Shown piece after piece: positions 11,770-23,600 of a stretch of 64,000 nucleotides of DNA (positions within the stretch are counted from its first letter, which is position 1; the number at the start of each line of letters is the position of its first letter). The notes beneath the pieces are model-generated. The model was not told the origin of the DNA. It worked only from the letters and a program-made list of their open reading frames with translations, and did not search any database. Made by a program: the position numbers and the translations under genes. This DNA is from Tigriopus japonicus (lineage: Eukaryota; Arthropoda; Copepoda; Harpacticoida; Harpacticidae), in NCBI GenBank assembly GCA_010645155.1, contig CM021316.1, positions 1,778,755 through 1,842,754 on the forward strand. The letters are read 5' to 3'.

Positions 11770-11985
11770 AAATTGTACTAACGCCATCTACCATTCAAAG
11801 GGGTTATTTCCTTAAAAGAGGTGTTTGAAATGCACAATTTTGGCATGATTTTGCACATACTTTACCAAAGCTTGGCTTGCTCAAATTTTGCAGATGGTTA
11901 AACTAACATTTGGTTCAACTTTGGTTGTCAGAAAAGCAATTGTACTTCCAGGGTTTTAAAACTGGGAGCTTTTCCTCAATACTTC
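11770..11985. repeat. dispersed repeat family A, copy 1
   Basis: Starts near ACTAACGCCATCT and ends near AAAACTGGGAGC. A related copy lies at about 36588-36782, sharing the start motif, an internal TTGTCAGAAAAGCAA block and the end. No coding capacity. Confidence 0.6.
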
Positions 11986-13630
11986 AATCCCTCTGAAATA
12001 GTTCAAGGTTCTATTGTGATCATAGGGGGAGCTGCTTGCTTCAGTCAAGAGTGAGTAAAATGTACTCTCAGAGGGAGCCACCTGAAATTCAGGTCAAAAA
12101 AAACCAAGTCACTTTGAAATGAACCTTGTTTTCCAATCCGTGTGCGCACGTTCAAGCGAGCGTTCTTTAATGGATATTTTCGAATAAAAACCAAATAGAG
12201 GAACAATTTTTTTTTGGGAAAGTAACATGCATGAACAACTTCTATTTTGTTTAGTTTCTCCAAAAAGTTTGTAACACTGATTTGAATACGTTCATTTCAT
12301 TTTATTCAATACTTATCAAATAAATGAAATTCTTTCAATGGAGGCAAAGCCGTCACACTCTCAAGTGATCCAGATGACACCTTGCGGAGTAACCAAGTCA
12401 TAATTTAAAGCTGAATGACTAATTGAATGTACTATTTCAAGACTGGGAGTCTAGGAATTTATGCACATTTTCAATTCAATTTAAAAGATCATATTGATCA
12501 AGAAACTCGAAATAAATTCATATTTTAATAATGTTAACCTTCTTTACGTGCTGAGAAAAATTTGTTTTTAATTCTATCCCCTTTACACCCTTAAAATACA
12601 TTTTAGTGGGTGTTACTTGAAACCTTCAACTTGCTTGCCCACAAATTGTTTGGGTACCATTGGAACTGCCTATTCACACAAAGTCCAAAAATAGTACTTA
12701 CTAAGCCAACAGATGCCCACATCTGGATATAGGGGGAACTCGAGCTTGCGACAGCTGCCTCTTAGCCAAGCAAGATGGAAGAATCATGAACCCTTGGTAA
12801 GTGGCAGCAATGTTGTCATTTAGTTAAAAAAGCTTATTGCTTTCATTTCAAATAAGTTTGCTCACCTACTTTCAAAGAAAAAAAATAGTCACCAATTCAT
12901 AGTTCACATTAATCACATCACAAGGGTCGAACAAAAAAATATGACTCTCAAATCCGACCTCTAAATAGTGTGTGTTTAATGACCTCTCCATGGCTTTGAT
13001 GCCTGCTGCGAATACTCTTTCCCTCTCTCACGAAGCCAACTTTTAATCAAAGGGCCGCCAATTCACCTTGCTAATAACTCTTTAAATCCGGGGAAACGGC
13101 CCTTTTCGTATATTCCATTCAACAATTGTACACAAACCTCATTCAAGATCAACTCTAAAAGCCGGAGAGACACCCTCAAAATTTTTTGGGCCCCGGAATC
13201 CCCATCAATTCAAGAGCAGAGCTTTATTTTACAGGTTCATTGCCAGTGAATGGTCACTCCTCTGAAAAAGTGCAAATACCCGAGTACCTGATCGTCTTCT
13301 CTGGGGACACCGGTATGTAAGTATTAATATAATCTCGAAACATTAAAACAATTGGCAAACAAATGCGGGTCGAAAAAGGTCATCTTGTTCCACGTCATCC
13401 AAACGAGATCTCGCACATTTGACCCCAATTTCCTTGCACAAGTACAGAAAGAGAGGGGGAAAATAGATGGATATCCATAAACAGAGCAATCTTCCTACAA
13501 CGAGATTGAACGTGTTTCGAACATTTTTATGCCAGATTCTAGAGATCCAAAGACTTTTTGCACTTGATCTATGGTTCTGTCGGATCTGATTTCTGATTCC
13601 TGACTTCATTTCAGAAGCGATTGAACGGAG

Positions 13631-16034
13631 ATGATGAAGTCGAGGGCGATTCTCTTAGCTTTAACTTTGTCGATTGGTTTGTCCGCGGTTGTCGTTGATG
13701 GTGCCGCAGTTGGCGATGAACATCATTCTGAACGGGTGATTCGAGGACGCGATTTGAGTGACAAAGAGCATTTCCATCAAGGTGGCGAACACGATGCCGA
13801 CTACGATCATGAGGCGTTTTTGGGCGATGAAGCCCATGAGTTTGATGATCTCACGCCCGAAGAGAGTCAAGAGAGATTGGCCAAGATTGTGGACAAGATT
13901 GACAAAGTAAGTTCGAAAAAGTGAATTTCAATTATGCCTACACGTGTTTTCTAGCCAGAGAGTGATCTATTTAAGACTACTTAGCTCTTGATATAAGGAT
14001 ACTTCATAAGCATTCATTACGTGACTTATATTACAGATAACCGACAAATAGAGTTTAGTTTAAATATAAAAATACGGTCTGTCAGCTGTTAGTATATTGT
14101 GAAAAAGCTCAGGGGAAAGTAGCGTCAACTTGACATTAGCGCCAGTGGTTGAAATGTGAAGCTTCAAAAAAGTCCTAAAAACAGCGCCAGAGAAAAATTC
14201 CGGCCATTAACCGCTTTTGATCATAAAAATGGATACGGAAAGGTTTGAGCACTTCTGAATTTGCCATTGAATGACCAAACCTATTTTTAATTGTGCTGAT
14301 TTAATGAATTTATTTGCGAGATCCAATTTCGTTTTAACTGAAACCTCCTGGGCCAACAACCGAAGCTTCAAAAAAGCCCAATTTGTTGACGCTTCTCTCC
14401 CACGAGATTCTACAATCTACGCTATGATTTTCTTGTTGACGGATGGTGAATTTTCTAGTTAGTTCACGAGTTCACAATAACAATGTGTAAAATTCTTCTT
14501 GCTGAAAAAGAGTATTGTTGTGTAAAGAAATAAAATGATCTTTACTTGACTCAGGATGGCGATGGATTTGTGACGTATGAGGAGATGCGAAATTGGATCC
14601 AATTCACCCAGCAAAGGTACATCAGTGATGATGTGGAGCGTCAATGGAAACAACACAATGAGGCTGATGCCGATGCCATCCCTTGGGAGACCTATCGACA
14701 TCTTGTGTACGGTTTCTTAGACGATGAAAAGCCCGAGGAAGGTCAAGAGGCCGAATTAGAGGACGAGCATCAAACTTACAAGTAAGGATACTGGAGAGAT
14801 ATTCTGAAGTGGTTTTGGTGGTCTTGAGGAATTGCTTTTACTTAGAAAAATGGAGGACCGTGACCGAAGACGGTGGGATTTGGCTGATGAGGACAAGGAT
14901 GGCAAGTTGGTCAAGACGGAATTTGCCAATTTCCTTCATCCCGAAGAAGCCGAACATATGCGTGATATCGTGGTGCAGGAGACCTTAGAGGATATCGATA
15001 AAGATGGCGATGGCAAGATCTCTTTGGAGGAATACATCGGTGATATGTACCGTGGAGATTCCGGAGATGGAGAGCCCGATTGGGTCAAATCGGAGCGAGA
15101 GCAATTTGAACAATTCAGAGACGCTGATAAAGACGGATTCATGAACTTGGAAGAGGTAAGTCGTTGTACTCGAAATTTTTTAATCGCCCTGACGCCTTGT
15201 ATTTAAAAAAAAATTTAAAAAATGCCTTTTCAAAGTAAGTTTAGAATTTGAAATTTCTGGCTGTTGTACAGAAAAGAAAAAAATCAGCTAAATAGATTTG
15301 TATGAAATACTCCAAAACAACTAAAACGAGGCAAATTTTTGCACTTGATCGACCCCCAAATACGATAGCATTTTTGCACTTGATTTTTATCAATACTGTG
15401 CTTGATCAGTCGTTTCTTCATTTATGGAGACAAAAAGCCCTTGCGAGTAATTTTGAGGCAACTACCAGAAAAGTGTAATTGATTACCAGTACGATTGCAA
15501 GGCTCAAAAATGTTTTAATTACATTTTTAGCGTCAGAAAATGTGACTGGCTATAATTATAATTGCTTGTCAAATACATATGAATGATTTGCCAATTACAT
15601 GACATGTAAATGTCAACTATATTACGATATTACAAAACTATTAGCACGCTTACCTAGTCTACAATATTTTCACATGAAATGGTTTTAATTCATCAAATTG
15701 ATTAAAAAGATTGCTCTAAACTTCTAAATTATTCGTTTTCCCTCCCAACTTTGCTTGCGAATCTTCTTGGATGGCTAAAACGCAACAAAAAAGTATCAGG
15801 TTTATTTCTTAGAGAGCTGAAAAATGTAATATTCCCATTTTGCAGGTTAAAGCATGGATCATCCCAGCCGATTTTGACCACAGCGAGGCTGAAGCGAAGC
15901 ATCTGATCTACGAATCCGATGGTGATCAAGATGGCAAGCTAACCAAGGCCGAAATCATCGATAAATACGACTTGTTTGTGGGTTCTCAAGCCACCGACTT
16001 TGGAGAGGCCTTGACTAGACATGACGAATTTTAG
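13631..16034 (+). CDS. CALU: calumenin, CREC-family EF-hand protein of the secretory pathway (4 exons)
   Basis: Coding exons 13631-13906, 14555-14781, 14846-15155 and 15846-16034 join in matching phase to 333 residues (vertebrate calumenin is about 315). The first ~25 residues are a signal peptide. EF-hand loops visible in order are [12 protein letters not shown] (split by intron 1), a degenerate loop around [48 protein letters not shown] and [12 protein letters not shown]. The end [15 protein letters not shown] plus the terminal HDEF is diagnostic of calumenin; HDEF is a KDEL-type retention signal. The family binds calcium with low affinity in the ER lumen and modulates folding and calcium handling. 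The start is the first of two adjacent ATGs; the second would make almost no difference. Intron 1 carries dispersed repeat family B. Confidence 0.95.
14215..14440. repeat. dispersed repeat family B, copy 1 (calumenin intron 1)
   Basis: Shares an ordered series of blocks (GGTTT-GAGC near the start, GACCAAACC, then CTTCAAAAA and TTGACGCTTCT) with about 31325-31560 in the TIM8 intron. Non-coding, boundaries approximate. Confidence 0.5.
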
Positions 16035-16341
16035 TTTCGATGATTTTGGCGCCAAACAACCCTCGGTGTCATTGAGTTTATCGGGTCATGTCAGTGTGAC
16101 GAGATCGTGATAGGCTCAAAAACGCAAACATCATCCATCACAGCTGCCTTAAGACGAAGATGTTAATTTGTTACTTCTAAAGTATTAGTTCATTTTTAAT
16201 CTCAAATACTCCTCTCTTCTCAAAGATCTGTGCCGATGAAAATCTTAATCCTACAAACCGGTCTTCCTATGCTAGTTTTTACAAAACATAGAGGTAACCA
16301 AGTGCATTTCTTATTTATGTCATTGGTTCGCCAGCCATAGA

Positions 16342-16347
16342 AATAAA
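16342..16347 (+). terminator. polyadenylation signal of calumenin
   Basis: AATAAA about 310 bp after the calumenin stop codon, in a plausible 3' UTR. Confidence 0.6.
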
Positions 16348-17188
16348 GTGACTTCCTAAATACGTCATATGTGCTCTGTTTCATTGTCTTTTAAATATAA
16401 ATTGAAATGCATTTCTTTTCCATACTCCGAATCTCCTTTCTATTTCAGATTTCGGGGCACAAACATCTTTAACAAACATGACTTGTGTTGGACAAAATAC
16501 AATGAGCATTGACAAGACACATTTCTTCCATCGGTTACACATGAAAAGGGGCCCATTTTTTAGGGGTTTAGGTTGCCAATTGAATGTTGAATCACATATC
16601 AAGACTGGTTGTGATTTGGAGTGGAAAGAGGGGCGTGCCAAACAAGACAAGAAGATTGAAAGTTCCTAAAAACACATCATAGCTTCAAGGTGTTCCTTGG
16701 ATTCAAATCATGATATATTGCGTGTCAAGGAAAGTAAGTCACCATGACATAACATGAAACGGGAAGGGAAAATAAAGCCAAGCATAGAAAACACTTTCCT
16801 AGCAAAGTTTGGGTATTTTAGAAAGTTGGTTGACATGGATGATCAAAAATCTGAATGAATTCTTAGGGGGAGTTGAAATTGCATAGAAGTTAGCTTATTA
16901 GAACTTCTCTCGTCAAACTTCAACGAGGCGGGGTGCAACTGGGTGATTGTTACTTGTGTATGTTGTAGCAACGACAATGAGCTCATTTTCTGTTTTTCAT
17001 GTGGAGTATCTGATTGACGTCTTCTGGTGCACAATTTGGGCAGCTCTATTATTGAGTGCCCTCTGGGCTGAGGATGGTAAATCTGCCTCAAACAAACGGA
17101 CAGTACGCGCATCCGAAGACCCATTCTGGAGTTGAGCCGATGGTCACACTGAAAATATGAATTGTCTTCCCAGTTACACCCAGTAACA
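16348..17188. other. no gene seen; 3' flank of two converging genes
   Basis: Lies between the calumenin poly(A) signal and the stop of the minus-strand membrane-protein gene, whose 3' UTR must lie here. No recognisable coding region. Confidence 0.5.
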
Positions 17189-17638
17189 TCATCCGTCGCC
17201 ATCTTTTTCTTCGTCAGACTTTCGGCAACAATAGCGTTGACTGAGGACCACAACGAGAAACAAGGTCCCCAGACCACCCACACCACCCCAAAAGCCTAGA
17301 ACACCGCCAATGATGGCCTTGATCTCCCTCCAATAGCTCTCATCATTAGCGTTGGGGAAAAGGAAATTTGAGGCGCTGCTGCCTTGATCGTCGTCCTCTG
17401 AGTTATGATCTGTGGTCATATATTCGTCGGCGAGGACACGGTTATTCTTGTTTTGGTCATATTGACGACTGGATGAGGTCGCCGAGGACGTAATCGAGGC
17501 TGCCACACTTGACGTGGCCCGAACCCCCAGATGGCAATACCAGGACAGTAGGATTAGTGTGGTCAGGATGTGTGTGAAGAGGTTGGGGAGCCAGGAGGTC
17601 GCGGATATATCCTTGAGTTGCCACATGTTTGCCCTCAT
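17189..17638 (-). CDS. small type I membrane protein, family not recognised
   Basis: From the ATG at 17638 the frame gives 149 residues. Features in order are a signal peptide with hydrophobic core NLFTHILTTLILLSWY, an ectodomain rich in serine, threonine and acidic residues (SSVAASITSSATSSS, later DHNSEDDDQGSS), and a glycine-rich membrane segment (IIGGVLGFWGGVGGLGTLFL then VVVL). A short tail SQRYCCRKSDEEKDGDG has two cysteines just inside the membrane, possible palmitoylation sites. A second ATG at 17626 could also serve. A good acceptor (TTTCAG) ends at 17662, so the 5' UTR is probably spliced from an upstream exon I could not find. Repeated GxxxG spacing suggests helix-helix association in the membrane. 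Function unknown. Confidence 0.55.
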   Translation of the reverse strand: MRANMWQLKDISATSWLPNLFTHILTTLILLSWYCHLGVRATSSVAASITSSATSSSRQYDQNKNNRVLADEYMTTDHNSEDDDQGSSASNFLFPNANDESYWREIKAIIGGVLGFWGGVGGLGTLFLVVVLSQRYCCRKSDEEKDGDG

Positions 17639-20600
17639 CAACTTTTGGGATGGGTGAACATCTGAAATTGGAACAGAATACGGAATAGTTATCAAAGACA
17701 TCCCCAAACTCACGGTCTAAAGAAAGTCCCTATCGAAATTTCCTTGCCATTAAGCAATTAATTTGAAGTGGGGCGCCCACTTGGATGCAAACAGAAATAG
17801 AGGGGGCCCTGCCAGAAGAGAGCTTTGATCTATGAGCTTCGGCCAAGTTCCATGGGGAAACCCTGGGGATTGTGGGCCACGGATAGGAAAAACTGCTCCA
17901 TGTGTCCAAATGATATGATTGATGTCGTTGGGATCCTTTCAAAAACACAGCGAACTGCCTCGTCCTGGTTCAGTAAGTAGAAGAAGTACAGTCAGTTCAG
18001 TAATTCCTCAAACGGGTCCCGCCTCTTTTCTCGCTTCACTTGCACTCTACTTGTTCCAAATCATCAATGCCTTGTTCGAAAAGGAACATGTGGGACTCGG
18101 ACGAAAGAATTCTTGAATAGTCGTCATGACAAAGACGTGAATGGAGCATTCACCAGGCTTTACACGAGAAAATCAATATTGAGTCAGCCCAAACACTATT
18201 CCTCCCGACATGCAAGTGCCAAGAACCTGACAATTCAATCATCGGTTGGTTCAACCCTGGCCCGAGAAAAAAAGGCCAATTCTTTTTGGATTGTTCCTTC
18301 TTCTCGAGGATTCCCTTTTTTCGGCCTCGACCTCATTCCTGGGAATCCCATCATCTCCATATTGACACGAAATTCCTTTTAAAAGCAGATTTTACTCGGG
18401 GTTGACTGACCGTAGAAGGGAGCTTTTTTGCATTTGAGACCTTCTTTGCCTAAAAGCAGATCAGACTAATGCGCTTCCAGGTAATGGTATTTTGCGCCGT
18501 AGATGTGAGAGCTTTGGATCAAAATCATGGAGGAATCTGTAGTAAATTTGCTTAGAAAGTTTGAAGAGGCCTCATTTCTCACGGAGCTTCCAAGGCACAC
18601 AATGGAAAACCAAGTCTTAGAAGACTTGGAGTGATTGCCGATCGAAAATAAACAAGGAAACAATCTACTAAGTGGTCCTCGTCTCGTTTGCAAAGGGTTG
18701 TTGCTTTCAATAAATTAGCCTCCCATTGAGAAAGATAGAGAGATCGTTGTCGTCGTCTCCACTTCACTAGGGTGTAGTGCTTTTCTATCGACGAGAAAAA
18801 GACCTTTCTGTCCAAACATTCCCAACGTTCCATTGGAATGATCCCGATCTAAGGACAATTTAGTGGTCCCAAAACAAGGAAGTTGTCCAAGGGTGCCAAC
18901 ATTTGGTCGCTCCGTGTTCCAACAACGACTGTCTCGTTTCCGGAATATTTTCGTTTCGACAATGAGGCTTCCTTTTCCCCCAGAGGAAAACGTGATTACC
19001 CCATGAATATGAAAGAGAAGTCCTATGGTGACTTTTCAAGGCCACAAACCTATTACTCCGACCTCACCTCACTCACAAGAACCATGAGAGGCGATTATGA
19101 ATTCCATTCCAAGGATATGCAAACTCACCTGCTGAGAATATTGTTCCACGTGCGTACCTAATGGAACCACCACCTTAGTGATTACACGTTCCAACGTCCC
19201 TCCCCTGTGAAGGGAAATTGGAGAAGGGTCGTGGTAATCTTGGAATCAGATTTATGAACACGGGAACAACTCCCGTTGTCCTCTGAAGCTTTTTCTACTG
19301 TGTGACTCCTTGGCATTCGACTTCAAAGTTGTACATTGAGCTTGGCCTTGTGTTACACATCTATCTGGCTTTCTTTCCCCATGTCCTTCGTCTTCGTCTT
19401 TGCTCGTCAGTCTAGGCTCAAGACTTTGAGTCTCTTTGCATCGGCCTTCTTTCGTTGGACTTGCTGTGTATAGTATGTATCCAACGCTGAACCTTCGTCC
19501 TTCTTTATCTAATCCCTCGTTCTCTTTTTACCAGTGTCTTTCAAGTTGTCGGCTACCGTGGACTCTCTATGAAGGCACAGTTTAAGGCATTCAAATACGA
19601 CTACTGCGTTTCGTTTGCAGCACAGAGCTTCTTTTTGTCTCAAGTCAGACGATCTGGGATCAAAATGAGATACCGACAATGTCTTGTAAGTTTGCCTAAG
19701 CTATCCAAGATATGAAGAATGCCAAATATGTATATAGTCTTCATCATCCAATTACGTGATGTCTGGGTAGAAAGGAGTCGAGATATTGAGGCCAAAACGT
19801 TTATACTACAGAGAGCCTTGGGCTACCATGCACGTAGAAATATCTTGTACGAGGATATTGGGAACATTCTGTTTCGGTGGAAGGGATCGAATGTCCGTGT
19901 GTGTATTGTTAGTGGCTTGGCATAATAATGGAACATGATCCTGATCTTGGGCAAGTTATCATTGATTAGCTTAAAGCTATGCTGACAAGTTTCTTGATAA
20001 GGAGCAATTTTGACATCTTTTGAAGTGACTTATGAACATAGTAAAGTAATTATCACGAGTTTATTATGATGTCTTTTACATCAATTTGGTCACAGTAATG
20101 AAAAATGTGGAATGGGTGAAGGAGTTCTTACCATTGAGAACATTAACACTGCATTGTTTGACAATTATAATCTATGATACATGAAATTTTTGATATTATT
20201 ATAAACTTATTCCAGTACTTGCCTGATAAGTAAGGTTTTTTTCTTGTTAAAAAAGAGGCCGAATAAAAACAGTTTGAATGTGCCCATCCCATAATTAAAT
20301 GATGACAAAAAGTCAAAATGGTGTGTCCAAAACTGCTTATCGGGAGATAATGAATTAGAGCAAGACTTTCTAATCAGATTTCAACAGTGAATAAATCAAA
20401 ATTATCGTTTTAAACTGGTATTGCGTATGAAATATTCCAATCTTTGTATTAAGGGCTATCAACAATATTTCAGAAAAATTAAACTGAGCTAATAAACCAG
20501 AAACAGAACCACAATTCTTGCATAGAACTTTGCTCTTGAATTTCAAACATTCTTTAATTGGATGGTTAAACCTTTTTACAAACCAATTTGGGCTTGCGAT

Positions 20601-23600
20601 TTTCTTTTTGAAGTCATATTCTTGAATCTATCCAAACATTACAGGTACATAAGCGTAAGATCCTTACCCTTTTATTCTTATGGTGACAAAGCTTAAAGCC
20701 TGCACGAAATTTGCGATTGTTAACGAAGAACTTGTGATCATGAAATGTCGAAGTGTTCTTAGTGTTACAATCTAAAACTGATTTCTGGAATATGGCCGAT
20801 AATTATTTCCTTCACACAAAAAGGTCTTTTGTTGCCCTGTTCATACGGTTACAATTACTGTAGGAAATGCCTTCCGTTCTCACGCTTGGAAAAAGTTTTC
20901 AAGATGGAAGGTCATGTACGTCAGAAAAACTGCGTCAAATTTCGAGAGTGGTGACTTTTTTGTTGTTGCGAGACCAAGCCCAAAGCTTTCAAATTTCAAG
21001 GATATTGCAGCCAACCAGAGCTACTACAGTGGAACAAATCTAGTCTGAGTATCAAGGGAAGTTTCTTAATCTACGCTTACTAATCAAGATCTCCTCAAGC
21101 ACAAGTTTTTATCGTAAGTTTGGGATTAATCTGGCAAGTCTGAAGACAACTTGAGACACGTGGGTAAGGGATAAAGAGTCTAAACAATGATCGCCACATT
21201 CCTAGCAACTTTTAGTAATCTCATCTCCTTTTAGTGGTCCCCAACAGTTAAAAACGACGAAGGCAGAAACTAGTGTAAATATTTTTTTTTACATTTGAAG
21301 GCACTCCATTGGGATTAAAATGAAAGCCTTGGAATGTTTAGATTCAAGACTATCCAAAGGTTTATTTTCCTTCGGAAAAGCAGCAAAGAGGATTCCAAGT
21401 CTCGATCATCTGCATAATTTTCAACTTGTTTGTCTTCGTCTGGTGAATATAATTTAAAGCTCCACTCCACTTTTCCCCTGAGCATATCTTTCTGTTTTTT
21501 AGTTTTGAAAAATGTTTCCGTCAGCTTTGTCCACAAGAGAAAATGGAACATGGAACGGAGCGCGATAAACAAATGGCACACGATCTCGTTTTCTCGTTTC
21601 TGTAAAGCCTCTGTAATTTAATTCAGCCCTTTTTGCGAGTGGCAACAACAGACAGAAGGACCCAAAGGATGTCTAGAACGAATAGATGGGCACATTATTA
21701 CCCACGAGGATAAATTCTGGACCAATCTAATGGCGTTTCTGGCCCAATATTGGCGCTTTTTTGCATCGTATTATTGTTGTACAATGTACACCCGGACCCA
21801 TTTGAAGCCATTCTACGGCTAATCTATCAGAATTTTTTTTTTCACTAGTCGTCAAGGCAACCACCATGTATAGTAGGTTCCATATGGCCTTGTTAGACCA
21901 CTAACCAGGTTCTGTCCCCAAAATGAAGGCTCTGAATGCTCTGTCAAGGCCCAAAAGTTCCGAATAAAAGCAAGCCAAGTCAGCTTTAACAGATGGTCTG
22001 GGCCTGGAAACATGGACCCTTGAGAAAATGATGATGAGACAAAATGTCAACCCTCAAATCCATCAGAGACTAGCAGCCTTTCCTTCACCAATTCAATGGA
22101 ACAAGTAGATACACTTGAGAAAATTTGCTCTCACACCTCCAAAATGGCCCATTAATTGTAAAGTTTTCTCATCAAAGTAAACGCGGCAGAGCAACGAACA
22201 TGATGTAATGGTAGGACCTGGATAACGGTGGACATTCGCAGCATTTTCAGCCTCAAGCAAGTCTACGGATGCCCTGCCTCTCTATCCAATCAAGGCCATG
22301 TCGTCCCAGTTCATACATGAGCGTGCACACCGATCCATCTTTGAGATGTAATTCCTAACACCACTTAATAAAGAGGCCCTCGTAATACAAACGTAATACA
22401 AAGGGGACTATCCTCTTTGCTTTGGGAACCCCAATTTTAGGCGGTCAGATTTTTGGGGCTGTCCTGACAGGCGTCTGCTATCATCAACTCTGTAGTTGCC
22501 ATCAAGTACTTGAGATACAAGGCACGAAGTGCTTTTAGCTACCATTGACCGCTCGATTTTTCCGGGGATCGTGTTCCCAGTTGTTCTGGAACGGACTGGA
22601 TTTTGAAGGATAGGGAGCAATGTTCCATACTAGACCTGGAACGAACCTTCAACATGCTCGAGTTTACATGTGTTTTTTACATTATATATTCTCGACGCTC
22701 ACTTTTCGAGGGTGGAATGGTAATTTCGACATCCTTGAATTTACATGGAAAATCAACAAACATTGAGGATGTGGATTCAAAACTCGAGCGCTCTTTAGAA
22801 AAACCTTGGAGGGCTCATCCCAGCCTTTATAATGAACGAATTAAGGCCAATCTCGACTTCCAGACGTGCACAAGATCCGAATTTATCGTATCTGCAATGC
22901 AGATTCTTTAGGCTTTACTATAATGCCCAGCCCCACCCAAATTCAAGCAGTTACTGGCGGGACATTTTTGCTTTTAACCCGGGTCTCTCGTTTCATGGTC
23001 ATGGGAAATTGCAAAAGAGAGCTTGAATGGGCGTTGTTGGAATAGTTGAGAATGTTTGCAACGAATACTGGCAGATCTCTATGGTTGGTCCACAATGTGG
23101 AAAAGGCGAAAAAGACTTATGAAAGGTTCTAGATAACTTTTGACTACTTTTGGCTGTGGCTTTTGGTGTATTCCTTGGGTTGGGTTGGTGGAGTTGGCTC
23201 AATCACACAGAATATAATTCTCCGGAAAATGCATTTCTTGGCAATACTCCGGGGGATATTTAGGTGCATCCGTTTCTAGCCGAGCAAACACCCAAATGGC
23301 AACGGATCTCTTTTGAATTTGTTGACATTTCTTTATCCAAGATTCCTTCGTTCAAAAATGAAGGCCCCAGACTTCCGAGAGATCTTCCTGATTGAGCTTC
23401 ACATGTTATTGGATGGAACAAATCCCTGTCTTGGCAAATAGCCTTGAGCCTTGGAAAGTCCCTGGACACGCGAAGAAGAAGGAGAAGAAGAAGCCGAAGT
23501 CTCCTCGTATTAGCCAAGATCCGACCCAACGACCATTATGCAACAACGAAGAATGACGAGGGAAACACAGAGAGGGCGAGGGAGAAAAAAAGAAATAAAG

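Larger units (their letters stand above)
10378..13630. other. divergent spacer between TMED2 and calumenin; repeats, no gene seen
   Basis: This 3.25-kb stretch separates the starts of two genes read in opposite directions, so it must hold both promoters. It contains a 29-bp tandem array (11344-11466) and a dispersed repeat (about 11770-11985). I saw no further coding region and no strong TATA element next to either start. Confidence 0.5.

Noticed and set aside
15470..15620. Third copy of the hAT-like family in calumenin intron 3
   Set aside because: Shares TAATTAC-type words only; no ends, no interior match and no target duplication.
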